Notes: generated from the sequence alone by a model not told the origin. Counted from the first letter of the stretch, positions 15,286 to 23,548 are shown. The stretch: 42,095 nucleotides of DNA from Reyranella sp. (GCA_022844015.1 JALHMO010000045.1:1-42095); one strand, 5' to 3'. Made by a program: numbers and translations.

Positions 15286-16458
15286 ATGGGGTACATGACC
15301 GACGAGCGCCGCCTGATCCAGGAGACGGCGCGCGCCTTCGCCATGAAGGAGGTGCTGCCGGTCGCCAACAGGCTCGATCCCGAGAAGGGCGACATCCCGC
15401 GCGAGCTGATCCAGAAGCTCGCCGACATGGGCTATTTCGGCATCGTCATCCCCGAGCAGTTTGGCGGCCTGGGGCTGGGCGTGTTCGAGTACTGCCTGAT
15501 CACCGAGGAGCTGGCTCGTGCCTGGATGAGCGTCGCCTCGATCATCGCGCGCGGCAACGGGCTCTCGGCCGGCCGCGGCATGACCGACGCGCAGCGCGCG
15601 GAATTCCTGCCGCGCGCCGCCCGCGGCGAGTTCCTGGGCGCCGCGGCGATGTCGGAGCCCAATGTCGGCTCCGATCTCGGCAGCATCGCCTGCCGGGCGC
15701 GGCGCGACGGCGAGGGCTGGGTGATCAACGGCAACAAGTACTGGTGCACCTTCGCCGACGGCGCCGATTACATCATGCTGGTCGCCCGCACGTCCGATCC
15801 GCCTGACCCGAAGCGCAATCATGTCGGCCTGTCGTCCTTCCTGATCGAGAAGCCGCGCGGCACGCTGCCGCCCGGCGTCAAGGGCGCGCCGATCCCCAAG
15901 ATCGGCTATTTCGGCTGGAAGACCTGGGAACTGGCGTTCGACGACTGCCGCCTGCCCGGCTCGGCGCTGATCGGCGAGGAAGGCCGCGCCTTCTACTACA
16001 TCTCCGCCGGCCTCGAGCGGGCGCGGGCCCACACCGCGGCACGATCGATCGGGCTGGCGCGCGGCGCGCTGGAGGACGCCACCGCCTATGCCCAGGAGCG
16101 CCGGCAGTTCGGCCAGGCGATCGGGGATTTCCAGAACACGCGTTTCCGGCTTGCCCGCATGGCGACCGAGATCGAGGCGGCCCGCCAGCTGCTCTACTTC
16201 GTGTGCGACGAGATCGACCAGAAGCGGCGCTGCGACAAGGAGGCGGCGATGGCGAAGCTCTTCGCCTCCGAGATGGCCGAGCGCGTCACCTCCGAGGCGC
16301 TGCAGATCTTCGGCGGCGCCGGCTACACCACCCTGCACGCCGTCGAGCGCTACTGGCGCGACGCGCGGCTCACCAAGATCTTCGAGGGCACCTCGGAGAT
16401 CCAGCAGCGCATCATCTCCGATCACCTGCTCGGCAAGCAAAAGGCGGCCTCCGCATGA
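15286..16458 (+). CDS. Acyl-CoA dehydrogenase
   Basis: A 390-residue FAD acyl-CoA dehydrogenase, which introduces a trans double bond into an acyl-CoA thioester. The middle domain has FLGAAAMSEPNVGSDLGS (substrate and flavin contacts) and WVINGNKYWCTFAD. The C-terminal helical domain has RRQFGQAIGDFQNTRF, LQIFGGAGYT and KIFEGTSEIQQR. The latter places the catalytic glutamate at about residue 367. The start at 15286 is supported by AAGGAGAAAC; a second in-frame ATG lies 3 codons later. Its stop overlaps the start of the DUF3237 gene by ATGA. The acyl substrate is unknown. Confidence 0.95.
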   Translation: MGYMTDERRLIQETARAFAMKEVLPVANRLDPEKGDIPRELIQKLADMGYFGIVIPEQFGGLGLGVFEYCLITEELARAWMSVASIIARGNGLSAGRGMTDAQRAEFLPRAARGEFLGAAAMSEPNVGSDLGSIACRARRDGEGWVINGNKYWCTFADGADYIMLVARTSDPPDPKRNHVGLSSFLIEKPRGTLPPGVKGAPIPKIGYFGWKTWELAFDDCRLPGSALIGEEGRAFYYISAGLERARAHTAARSIGLARGALEDATAYAQERRQFGQAIGDFQNTRFRLARMATEIEAARQLLYFVCDEIDQKRRCDKEAAMAKLFASEMAERVTSEALQIFGGAGYTTLHAVERYWRDARLTKIFEGTSEIQQRIISDHLLGKQKAASA

Positions 16459-16937
16459 CCGACATCGACCGCTTCATCGCCACCGCGCCGTCGCTCGCCT
16501 TCGCCTTCGCCATCGAGGCCAGGGTGGCGCCGATCCGCGATCTCGGGCAGACCGCCCGCGGCCATCGCCGCATCATCGACATCCTGGGCGGCAAGGTCGA
16601 TGGTCCACGCCTCACGGGAGAGATCCTGCCGGGCGGTGCCGACTGGCAGATCGTGCGGCCCGACGGCACGATCGAGGTGGTGGCGCGCTACACCATCCGC
16701 AGCAGCTCGGGCGCCCTGGTCTACGTGCAGAACGAAGGCCTGCGCGTCGCCAGCCCGGAGATCGTGGCGCGCATGTCGCGCGGCGAGCCGGTGCCGCCCG
16801 ACAGTTACCGCTTCCGCACTGCGCCGCGTTTCGAGACCGCCGAGCCGACGCTCAAGTGGCTCGAACAGTCGCTGTTCGTCGGCGTCGCCACGCGCGCGCC
16901 GGACGGCGTCGCCATCGGCTTCCACGAGGTGCTGTAG
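16455..16937 (+). CDS. DUF3237 domain-containing protein
   Basis: A 160-residue small protein of the DUF3237 family (function not established). Characteristic segments are GHRRIIDILGGKVDGPRLTG, the ILPGGADWQIVRPDGTIEVV block with ARYTIRSSSGALVYVQNEGL, and an end with YRFRTAPRFETAEPTLKWLE and QSLFVGVATRAPDGV. No signal peptide or membrane segment is present. It overlaps the acyl-CoA dehydrogenase by 4 bases and must be translated from the same message, which suggests a role in the same acyl-CoA pathway. Confidence 0.92.
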   Translation: MTDIDRFIATAPSLAFAFAIEARVAPIRDLGQTARGHRRIIDILGGKVDGPRLTGEILPGGADWQIVRPDGTIEVVARYTIRSSSGALVYVQNEGLRVASPEIVARMSRGEPVPPDSYRFRTAPRFETAEPTLKWLEQSLFVGVATRAPDGVAIGFHEVL

Positions 16938-17093
16938 CGGATCGTCGCGCTGCCCAGCTCGCACTCCATTGTCTCTCCCCCGCCGACACACCGCCGATCC
17001 GATCAGCTCGATGAAGCCAGAGCATTTTCGACCCGGCAGCACCAGTCTCTTGTGCCCGCGCTGGAAGCACGCCACTTCATGGTCGCCAGCTCT
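16938..17093. other. Short spacer before the mirror-symmetric element
   Basis: No gene, terminator or repeat is recognised in these 156 bases between the DUF3237 stop and the left arm of the element at 17094. Confidence 0.4.
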
Positions 17094-17634
17094 TCGGTTC
17101 TCCTCCCCAGCGAAGCTGCTGCGGAGTAGACACATTTGGAATTCCTCCCCCGTCCTACGTTACGTTACCGAATTCACGCATCATGTTGCCCTCCCTCCCT
17201 GCGCGAAGCGCGGGGAGGTGCCCCCGTAGGGGGCGGAGGGGTCAAGGGCGACACACGTACCGCTGGAACATTCGTCATATTGAAGCCGCTGATCGCCGAT
17301 CAGCGATCACGCCCCAACGTGCAAACCGCGGACGAGCCAGACTGATGCCGAGAGGCGCCTGTGGAGCCGACTACGTCGCCGCCAACTGGCCAGGTTCGAG
17401 TTCAGGCGGCAGCATCCAATCGGTATCCGGGTCCGTGACTTCATCCGTCTCGAGGCACAAAAGCATGGACGGACGCTTCGACTGAGGCTCCTGACCCCTC
17501 CGCCCCCTACGGGGGCACCTCCCCGCGCTGCGCGCAGGGAGGACAACATGAGTGTGAGCTCGACAGCCCGTCCTACGACGGAGGGGTTCGAGATGTGTCC
17601 ACTCCCTGGCAGCTTCGCTGGGGAATAGAACCGA
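17094..17634. repeat. Mirror-symmetric nested inverted-repeat element, about 540 bp
   Basis: The outer arms 17094-17158 and 17569-17634 are imperfect inverted repeats that share CCCCAGCGAAGCTGC and GGACACAT-type blocks. The inner arms 17183-17244 and 17492-17550 are almost perfect inverted repeats, sharing GGGGAGGTGCCCCCGTAGGG and differing by a 4-base indel. The unique centre (17245-17491) has no recognisable gene; a 31-codon minus-strand frame (17371-17466) with an acidic product exists but is unsupported. Sub-blocks of both arm types recur at 32146-32273 and near 28611-28645, so the element belongs to a dispersed family. No transposase is present, so it would have to move in trans if it is mobile. 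Confidence 0.75.
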
Positions 17635-17663
17635 AAAGCTGGCGCCTGCGAGCGGAACGCACC

Positions 17664-19505
17664 TCAGCGACCGATCAGCGTCCTGCGGACGCCCGACCAG
17701 AAGCCCGTCCCGGCCGTCTCGGCCCGGCTGGTCGCCGCCATGCGGCGGTAGAGGTCGCGCAGGCTGTGCCGGTCGGCCCGCGCCCTGAGCTGCGCGCCCT
17801 GCTTGCCGGGTTCGAGCACGAGCTCTCGGGTGTGGAACGCCTCGAGGCCCGGCCGATGGCCGATGCTGACGACGGCCGTCCGGGGCAACTCCTCGGCCAG
17901 CAGCCGCATCACGTTTGCCTGGCCCGCCTCGTCGAGCGCCGACGTCGCCTCGTCCATGAACACCCATTCCGGCTTGTGGATCAGCACCCGCGCGAAGGCG
18001 ACGCGCTGCTGCTCGCCGCCCGACAGGATGTGATCCCAGCGCTCGGTCTCGTCGAGCCGGCCGCGCAGGTGGTCGAGGCCGACCTTGTGCAGCGCCTCGC
18101 GCAGATCCTCGTCGCTGACGCCGTCAGGCCGCTCGGGATAGAGGATGGCCTCGCGCAGGGTGCCAAGCGGGAAGTAGGGCTTCTGCGGCATGAAGGTCAT
18201 GCGGGCCTTGGGCAGCTCGACGGCGCCGTGCCCCCACGGCCAGACGCCGGCGATGGCGCGCATGATGGTGCTCTTGCCGCTGCCCGACTGGCCGCGGATC
18301 AGGACCCGCTCGCCGGGCCGGATCTCGACCTCGGCCTCGGCGACCAGCGCCTCGCCGTCGGGCCGCGACAGGCCGACCTCGCGCAGGAAAAGGCGGTCGG
18401 TCTTGCCCGGGGTGACCTCGATACGCCCGCCGTCGGCCGCCTCGGCGCTCTCCTCCAGATCGTGCAGGGCGGCATGCAGATGGACCACCCGGTCGACCGA
18501 GGCGCGCCAGTCGGCAATGCGCGGGAAATTGTCGATCATCCACGACAGCGCCCACTGCACGTTGGAAAACGCCTGGGCAGTCTGCATCAGGCCGCCGAGC
18601 TGTATGTCGCCCGCGAGATAGCGCGGCAGGGCCAGGATCAGCGGAACGATGGGCGCGATGTAGGCGAGGGCGCTGGTCAGCAGCGCCAGGCTGCCCTGGC
18701 CGCGTGTCTGGGCATGCCAGGCCTTGCCGAGATCGGCCACGGCGCCGCGCAGCCGCTCGCGCTCGTCGGCCTCGCCGCGCATCAGGGCGATGCCCTCGGC
18801 GTTCTCGCGGGCGCGAATCAGCACCGAGCGCACGTCGGCCTCGCGCCCCTGGCGGACGTTTCCGGCCGCGATCAGGCCGCTGCCGAGCGCGTAGGTGAGG
18901 ATCGAGCCGAACACGGCATAGAGCACGGCCGCCCACACCATGTAGCCCGGCAGGTGGAGCTCGAAGGAGCCGATCCTGATCGGCAGCTCGCCCGACAGGA
19001 CCCACAGCACGCCGAGGAAGGTGATGAGCTGCAGGATGCATTGCAGGATGCTCTGCGCGAACTCGACCGCGAGCTCGCAGGAGACGCGGACGTCCTCGGC
19101 GATCCGTCCGTCCGGATTGTCGCAATCGTCGGCCAGGAGGCCGAGCTGGTACTGGCGCCCGGCATGCAGCCAGCGCCGCGTCGTCACGTGCGTGAGCCAG
19201 GTCCGCCAGCTTATCTGCAGCCGGCGGCGGATGTGCAGGTGGATGGCGACGGAGACGCCCGCCGACACGACGATGGCGGCGAGGATATAGACCTGCTCGG
19301 CCAGCAGCGTCGTATCGCGCTTCTCGAGGGCGTCGAAGAAGTCCCGGTTCCAGATGTTCAGCCACAGCGCGATCGCGACATTGATCACGCCGAACAGCAC
19401 CATGCCCGCCGCCAGCGACCAGGCGGCCAGGCGATGGCCGGGCGCCGTCCAATAGCCGCAGGCGATGGCGGCGAAGGCGCGCAGCGCGGAGGGCCGGGTG
19501 GCCAC
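17664..19505 (-). CDS. ABC transporter fused permease/ATP-binding protein, SbmA/BacA (YddA) type
   Basis: A 613-residue half-transporter. The N-terminal SbmA/BacA-like membrane domain (about residues 25-340) includes IALWLNIWNRDFFDALEKRD, which is typical of this group, and LADDCDNPDGRIAEDVR. The C-terminal ATPase has Walker A GQSGSGKS at 405-412, signature LSGGEQQR from 494, Walker B WVFMDEA near 514-520 and the switch histidine in SIGHRPG. Members with a fused ATPase move peptides, vitamin B12 or very-long-chain fatty acyl compounds; the cargo here is unknown. The start is a GTG at 19505 immediately after the TGA of the class II aldolase gene, so the two are translationally coupled. Confidence 0.9.
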   Translation of the reverse strand: MATRPSALRAFAAIACGYWTAPGHRLAAWSLAAGMVLFGVINVAIALWLNIWNRDFFDALEKRDTTLLAEQVYILAAIVVSAGVSVAIHLHIRRRLQISWRTWLTHVTTRRWLHAGRQYQLGLLADDCDNPDGRIAEDVRVSCELAVEFAQSILQCILQLITFLGVLWVLSGELPIRIGSFELHLPGYMVWAAVLYAVFGSILTYALGSGLIAAGNVRQGREADVRSVLIRARENAEGIALMRGEADERERLRGAVADLGKAWHAQTRGQGSLALLTSALAYIAPIVPLILALPRYLAGDIQLGGLMQTAQAFSNVQWALSWMIDNFPRIADWRASVDRVVHLHAALHDLEESAEAADGGRIEVTPGKTDRLFLREVGLSRPDGEALVAEAEVEIRPGERVLIRGQSGSGKSTIMRAIAGVWPWGHGAVELPKARMTFMPQKPYFPLGTLREAILYPERPDGVSDEDLREALHKVGLDHLRGRLDETERWDHILSGGEQQRVAFARVLIHKPEWVFMDEATSALDEAGQANVMRLLAEELPRTAVVSIGHRPGLEAFHTRELVLEPGKQGAQLRARADRHSLRDLYRRMAATSRAETAGTGFWSGVRRTLIGR

Positions 19506-20300
19506 TCAGTCGCGGAAGCTCGGATCGATGCGATCGAGCTTGCGCAGCAGGGCCGGCCAGTCGAGCAGGCCGAACGGCCGGCGGACATGCGGCTGATAGT
19601 TCATGTAGGTGGCGTCGACCACGTCGGCCGGGACCTCGATCAGGCGGGTGTTGCACGACATCGCCGCGATCTGCGTCTTGCAGGCGAGCTCGAGGCGGTG
19701 CATGGCGTTGAACGCCTCGGGAATGGTGGCGCCGGTGGTCAGCAGGCCATGGTTGCGCAGGATCATCGCGTTGTTGTCGCCCAGATCCCCGACCAGCGCC
19801 TCGCGCGACGCCGTGTCGATCACCACGCCGTCGTAGTCGTGGTAACTGATCCGGGCGAAACGCATCGCGGTCTGGGTGTTGGGCAGCAGGCCGCATGCCA
19901 TGGTCGACACCGCCATGCCCGCCCAGGTGTGGGTGTGCATCACGCAGGCGATCTCGGGCCTGGCCATGTGAATGGCGCTGTGGATCACGAAGCCGGCGCG
20001 GTTGACGCCGTAGTCGAGGCTGCCGAAGTCCGGCTTGGCGAGGACGTTGCCCTCATGGTCGATCTTGAGCAGGCTCGACGCGGTGATCTCCTCGTAGAGC
20101 AGCCCGTAGGCGTTGATTAGGAAGGCGTCGGGCTCGCCGGGAACGCGCATCGAGATGTGGTTGGCGATCAGGTCGGACATGCCGTAGAGGTCGATCAGGC
20201 GATAGGCCGCCGCCAGATCGACCCTGGCCTGCCACTCCTCGGACGACACGTTGGCACGAAGGTCGGCGACCTTGGACGTCTGGAGGGCATGCACGGACAC
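19506..20300 (-). CDS. Class II aldolase/adducin family protein
   Basis: A 264-residue zinc-dependent aldolase-fold protein. The opening is RVDLAAAYRLIDLYGMSDLI with NHISMRVPGEPDAFLINAYG, typical of the subgroup found in many proteobacteria. Metal-binding histidines are seen at 122 and 124 in MHTHTWAGMA and later in ILRNHGLLTTG. A GTG at 20300 was chosen because CAGGAG lies 8 bases upstream and the family starts close to this point; the next GTG at 20294 is an alternative. It directly precedes the ABC exporter gene with no gap. The substrate is unknown; this subgroup rarely has proven aldolase activity. Confidence 0.88.
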   Translation of the reverse strand: MSVHALQTSKVADLRANVSSEEWQARVDLAAAYRLIDLYGMSDLIANHISMRVPGEPDAFLINAYGLLYEEITASSLLKIDHEGNVLAKPDFGSLDYGVNRAGFVIHSAIHMARPEIACVMHTHTWAGMAVSTMACGLLPNTQTAMRFARISYHDYDGVVIDTASREALVGDLGDNNAMILRNHGLLTTGATIPEAFNAMHRLELACKTQIAAMSCNTRLIEVPADVVDATYMNYQPHVRRPFGLLDWPALLRKLDRIDPSFRD

Positions 20301-20499
20301 GGGAACGCTCCTGGCTGATCGGCGGCTGCCCGACCGTAAACCGGCCGGCCCGGAAGCTCCAGCCCTGCCGCGCGACCTCGCTTCCGCCAATGAATATCGG
20401 GGCGAGTAGCGCCCCGATCCTCTCAGCATCGTGGCGCGCGCCGGGCGTGTGGGTGTCTCCCAAATCAACGCTAACCGCGGGCGATTTGACATTGCAAAT

Positions 20500-20522
20500 G
20501 ATATCATATCACCTATGATATC
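20500..20522. promoter_or_regulatory. Operator-like inverted repeat with a TTGACA box upstream
   Basis: GATATCATA (20500-20508) and TATGATATC (20514-20522) form a perfect 9-base inverted repeat around TCACC. A consensus -35 box TTGACA is at 20486-20491. The second arm contains TATGAT, a good -10 by sequence but 22 bases from the -35. If it is used, transcription would begin within a few bases of the GTG at 20529, giving a leaderless or nearly leaderless toxin message. A toxin-antitoxin complex could bind the repeat to repress the operon. Confidence 0.5.
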
Positions 20523-20528
20523 GCCTTC

Positions 20529-20951
20529 GTGAGACTCGTGCTCGATACCGATGTGGTCGTTGCTGGAATGCGCAGTCCCACCGGTGCGTCAGCTGCGCTG
20601 CTGTTGGCCGCGCGCTCTCGGCGGCTTGTGTTGCTCGCAACTGTCGCAACGTTCATAGAGTACGAGGCTGTTTGCCAACGAGCTGAGCATCGAGAAGCCG
20701 CAGGTCTGAGCCGGGCTGAAGCAAGGCAGTTTCTCGATGCGCTCTCCCAACTGGTCGAAGCCGTAGAGGCTCACTACCTTTGGCGTGGCCGACTGCGCGA
20801 TGCCAACGACGACATGGTGCTGGACGCTGCGATCAACGGGCAAGCCGATGCGATTGTGACCTTCAACCGGAGAGATTTTGGAGCGGTCGCCAGCGAGTTC
20901 GGTATCGAAACCCTGTTGCCGCGCGATGCCCTGAGGAGGATTGAGCAATGA
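20529..20951 (+). CDS. PIN-domain toxin, COG1569-like putative toxin component
   Basis: A 140-residue PIN-domain protein starting with GTG. Acidic residues are in place: Asp6 or Asp8 in LVLDTDVVVAGMRSPTG, Glu44 in ATFIEYEAVC, Asp94 and Asp98 near RDANDDMVLDAA, and Asp116 in TFNRRDFG. RLRDANDDMVLDAAINGQAD and IVTFNRRDF are typical of the COG1569 group of putative toxins. It precedes its likely antitoxin, overlapping it by ATGA, the reverse of the usual antitoxin-first order. The strong inverted repeat just upstream suggests autoregulation. RNase activity is inferred from the fold. Confidence 0.85.
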   Translation: MRLVLDTDVVVAGMRSPTGASAALLLAARSRRLVLLATVATFIEYEAVCQRAEHREAAGLSRAEARQFLDALSQLVEAVEAHYLWRGRLRDANDDMVLDAAINGQADAIVTFNRRDFGAVASEFGIETLLPRDALRRIEQ

Positions 20952-21193
20952 AGACGCCAACGACCTATCCCCTGCGGCTGCCAGCCAGCATTCGCGCCGA
21001 GGTCGAGCGGTTGGCCAAGCGCGAGGGGATCAGTGTGAACCAGTTCATCGCCCTTGCCGTTGCCCAGAAGGTGTCTGCGTTGAACGCAGTGACCTGGTTC
21101 GCCGAACGCCGTTCTCGCGCCGATATGAAGGTGTTCGACAAGCTGATGCGGCGGAAAGGCGGCGAGGCACCGCGTCCGGATGATACGAGATAG
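20948..21193 (+). CDS. Ribbon-helix-helix antitoxin, HicB/Arc-like
   Basis: An 81-residue ribbon-helix-helix protein. YPLRLPASIRAEVERLAKRE followed by GISVNQFIALAVAQKV is the RHH dimerisation/DNA-binding unit. The tail (WFAERRSRADMKVFDKLMRR) is basic and would contact the toxin or DNA. The ATG overlaps the toxin stop by 4 bases, and GAGGA in the toxin's last codons gives the ribosome site. It likely neutralises the PIN protein and binds the GATATC-containing repeat upstream of the operon. Confidence 0.85.
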   Translation: MKTPTTYPLRLPASIRAEVERLAKREGISVNQFIALAVAQKVSALNAVTWFAERRSRADMKVFDKLMRRKGGEAPRPDDTR

Positions 21194-21252
21194 GTACCTG
21201 CCATTCGTGCGCTTCGAGTTTCGCCGCCGCGATGGCCGATCACGCTCCGGTG

Positions 21253-21744
21253 TCAGACCTTCTTCTTCCCGTCCTTCGGGTTCCTGACCTCGACGGCGAG
21301 CGGGTATGAGGTGGTCGACTTGATGCGTTCCATCGAGAAGCGCGAGGTCACGTTCTTGAGCGGCATGGTGTCGATCAGCTTCTTGTAGAACGTATCGTAG
21401 GCCTTCATGTCGGGCACGGCGACGCGCAGCATGTAGTCGATGTCGCCGGCCATGCGGTGGAACTCCATGACCTCCGGCATCGCCGTCACGGTCTGGGCGA
21501 ACTTGGCGAGCCACGCCGAGGAATGATCCCCGGTCTCGATCGACACGAACACGGTGAGGCCGAGGCCGATCAATTCGGGCGAGATCAGCGCCACGCGACG
21601 CAGGATGACGCCGGCCTTTTCCAGGCGCTGGATGCGCTTCCAGCACGGGCTTTGCGACAAACCGACCCGATGGGCGATCTGCGCCAGCGAGAGGCTGGCA
21701 TCCTCCTGCAGGAGGATCACGATCTTCCTGTCGATCGCATCCAT
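21253..21744 (-). CDS. Lrp/AsnC family transcriptional regulator
   Basis: A 163-residue regulator. The N-terminal helix-turn-helix is MDAIDRKIVILLQEDASLSL followed by AQIAHRVGLSQSPCWKRIQR. The C-terminal RAM (ligand-binding) domain contains the typical VMEFHRMAGDIDYMLRVAVP segment and the RFSMERIKSTTSYPL end. It lies 237 bases downstream of soxA on the same strand, so it probably has its own promoter. Whether it controls the Sox/Fcc genes cannot be told; no Lrp sites were identified. Confidence 0.93.
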   Translation of the reverse strand: MDAIDRKIVILLQEDASLSLAQIAHRVGLSQSPCWKRIQRLEKAGVILRRVALISPELIGLGLTVFVSIETGDHSSAWLAKFAQTVTAMPEVMEFHRMAGDIDYMLRVAVPDMKAYDTFYKKLIDTMPLKNVTSRFSMERIKSTTSYPLAVEVRNPKDGKKKV

Positions 21745-21981
21745 GATCGGTCACTCGCGAGATGGGCTGGCCTACTGTCGAGCCTGCGGCCCGGAATCTC
21801 AACAGGACATCAGGCCGACGGCGCAGGCAATGAAACGGCCAGCCGTTGTTGGGCGCCGCGCGAGACATCCGGTCTCCGCCATCCTGTATCTGGAGAAAAT
21901 TTTGCTCCGGGCCTGCGGTAGCGCCTTTGGCGGTGCTTTCCGTCATCAGCCGCGTTCTCGGCCTCCGCGTGGCTGTGCCGG

Positions 21982-22755
21982 TCAGGGCCTGACCGCCGGC
22001 GACTCGATCTTCATCCCTCGGGCGCGGTCCATCAGGTAGGTTTCGAGCTCTACATACTCCATGGCGTCGAGAGGCCAGGCGTCGGCGCGCACCCCGACGA
22101 GGCAGTTGCGCAGGCGGCGCTGCAGAGAGCCGAGCGCCTGCCATTCCAGGCGGTAGATCGGATAGCCGGTCGGATGGGCCTGCGGGATGACCACGCCGGC
22201 CAGCTGCTTGCCGGCATTGTCGTCGTGACAGATGGCGCAGCTCAGGTTGAGCTGGCCCTGGCGGCGGCGGTAGATCTCGGCGCCGCGCTCGCGGAACGGC
22301 GCCAAACGCGGATCGGCAGGAGGTGCAATCGGCTCGCCGCGCGATTGCAGCGCGACCAGCGCTTCGAGCGCCAGCAGGTCACGATGCTCGGCCGGCCACG
22401 GCTCGGCCTGCTGCCGGCCGGTGCGGCACAGGTTGATGCGCCCGCCGAGGTCGACAGGCTTGTCGGCGCCCGGTGGAATGGCCGGATAGCGCGCAGCGAC
22501 GCCTTTCATGCCGCTCGCAGCGCCGTGGCAGTCGGCGCAGGACTTGCCGCTGGCGCCGGCGGGCTTGTCCCATGCCGCGGCGCCGAGCTGGACGAACAGC
22601 ATGCCGGGATTGGCGGTGTCGTCGTCCTGCATCTGCCGGAGGGCCGCTCCCATGTCCTGGTAGCCGGAGCGCCGCGTCTCCAGCGTGCCCTGCGCCACGG
22701 CCCAGGTGGCGGCGAACAGCGAGACGAGCCCCAGGGCGGCGCGCGCGGCCTTCAT
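21982..22755 (-). CDS. soxA: Sulfur oxidation c-type cytochrome SoxA
   Basis: A 257-residue diheme c-type cytochrome. The start at 22755 gives a signal peptide (cleavage after AVA). Heme sites are CADCH (Cys73, Cys76, His77) and CAICH (Cys173, Cys176, His177). Cys110 in RINLCRTGRQQAEPW and Cys218 in LRNCLVGVRADAW match the axial cysteine ligands of SoxA. The latter is the cysteine that becomes a persulfide at the active heme. With SoxX it forms the c-type cytochrome complex that links sulfur substrates to the SoxY cysteine. It overlaps soxZ by 4 bases and ends the sox segment. The usual soxB neighbour is absent. Confidence 0.94.
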   Translation of the reverse strand: MKAARAALGLVSLFAATWAVAQGTLETRRSGYQDMGAALRQMQDDDTANPGMLFVQLGAAAWDKPAGASGKSCADCHGAASGMKGVAARYPAIPPGADKPVDLGGRINLCRTGRQQAEPWPAEHRDLLALEALVALQSRGEPIAPPADPRLAPFRERGAEIYRRRQGQLNLSCAICHDDNAGKQLAGVVIPQAHPTGYPIYRLEWQALGSLQRRLRNCLVGVRADAWPLDAMEYVELETYLMDRARGMKIESPAVRP

Positions 22756-23072
22756 CCCACGGTGATCGCGACCCGCTCCTCGACGGCGAAGCCCTCGTCG
22801 CCGGTCCAGCGCAGGGCGATGGTGCCGCTGTCGCGCGCCACGGCGAAGAAGGAGACGAACGGGTTGGCGGCGATCGCCGGCGACATCGCCATGCTGAAGA
22901 CCTCCGTGCCGTTCCACGTCGCCGTGAAGCGCTCGATGATATTGCGCGGAATGATGCGGCCGTTGGTGCCCGGCCGGAATCCGGTCTCCATGGGGTGAAG
23001 GATCATCGCCTTGATCTCGATCACCTCGCCCCGCCTGGCCGTCTTGGGGACGTTGATCAGCACATTGGCCAT
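22752..23072 (-). CDS. soxZ: Thiosulfate oxidation carrier complex protein SoxZ
   Basis: A 106-residue protein with an Ig-like fold and no signal peptide, as expected, because SoxZ is exported bound to Tat-dependent SoxY. Family segments are RRGEVIEIKAMILHPMETG, RIIPRNIIERFTATWNG and NPFVSFFAVARDSG. It is translationally coupled on both sides: its ATG shares an A with the soxY stop (TGATG), and its end overlaps the soxA start by 4 bases. It would form the SoxYZ heterodimer that carries the sulfur intermediate in the periplasm. Confidence 0.95.
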   Translation of the reverse strand: MANVLINVPKTARRGEVIEIKAMILHPMETGFRPGTNGRIIPRNIIERFTATWNGTEVFSMAMSPAIAANPFVSFFAVARDSGTIALRWTGDEGFAVEERVAITVG

Positions 23073-23548
23073 CAGGTCATCTCCTCGAGGCAGGCCGCCA
23101 GCGTGACGATCACGTCGGCGCTTCCGCTCCAGAACTCGCCTTTGCTGGTCTCGGCGATGGCGACGATCTTCTGCGAATCGCCGAGCTTGATGCGGGTGCC
23201 GATGACGGCCTTGCCGCTCGCCGGCCCGAGCGTGGCGTCGAAGACGTATGGCTGCGGGTTCTTCTCGTTGAAGACGTGGATCGCCTTGACGTGGTCGGCC
23301 TCGCTCATCGGGCTCTCGACCGACACGGTGAGCGGCACGGTGCTGCCGTTCTCGATCAGCGGCGGCACGTCGAGCGTGACCTTGCCCTCGCGGACCGTAG
23401 CATTGCCGACGACATCCCTGATGGCGGCCGCCATCGCCTCTGGCGTGGCGCGCGCGGCAGCGGCCGGCAGAATCGTCACCAGCGCCGTGCCGGCGAGGAA
23501 GGTGCGTCGTTGCAGGGGAGTCGGGCCGTTACGACATGTCATGCGCAC
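23072..23548 (-). CDS. soxY: Sulfur carrier protein SoxY with a non-canonical C-terminus
   Basis: A 158-residue periplasmic sulfur carrier. The N-terminus has a Tat-type signal (LQRRTFLAGTALVTILPAAA, cleaved after ARA). The body matches SoxY: VTLDVPPLIENGSTVPLTVS, VKAIHVFNEKNPQPYVF and TRIKLGDSQKIVAIAETSKG. Canonical SoxY ends in Gly-Gly-Cys-Gly-Gly, the flexible arm whose cysteine carries the sulfur. Here the end reads VTLAACLEEMT: the cysteine is kept but the glycines are not, and five residues follow it. The DNA around the stop is unambiguous, since the TGA overlaps the soxZ ATG. Sulfur loading may therefore differ from the classical pathway. Confidence 0.9.
   Translation of the reverse strand: MRMTCRNGPTPLQRRTFLAGTALVTILPAAAARATPEAMAAAIRDVVGNATVREGKVTLDVPPLIENGSTVPLTVSVESPMSEADHVKAIHVFNEKNPQPYVFDATLGPASGKAVIGTRIKLGDSQKIVAIAETSKGEFWSGSADVIVTLAACLEEMT

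Noticed and set aside
17371..17466. A 31-codon minus-strand frame in the centre of the mirror element
   Set aside because: It has no clear ribosome site or recognised family; kept only as a side note in the element finding.
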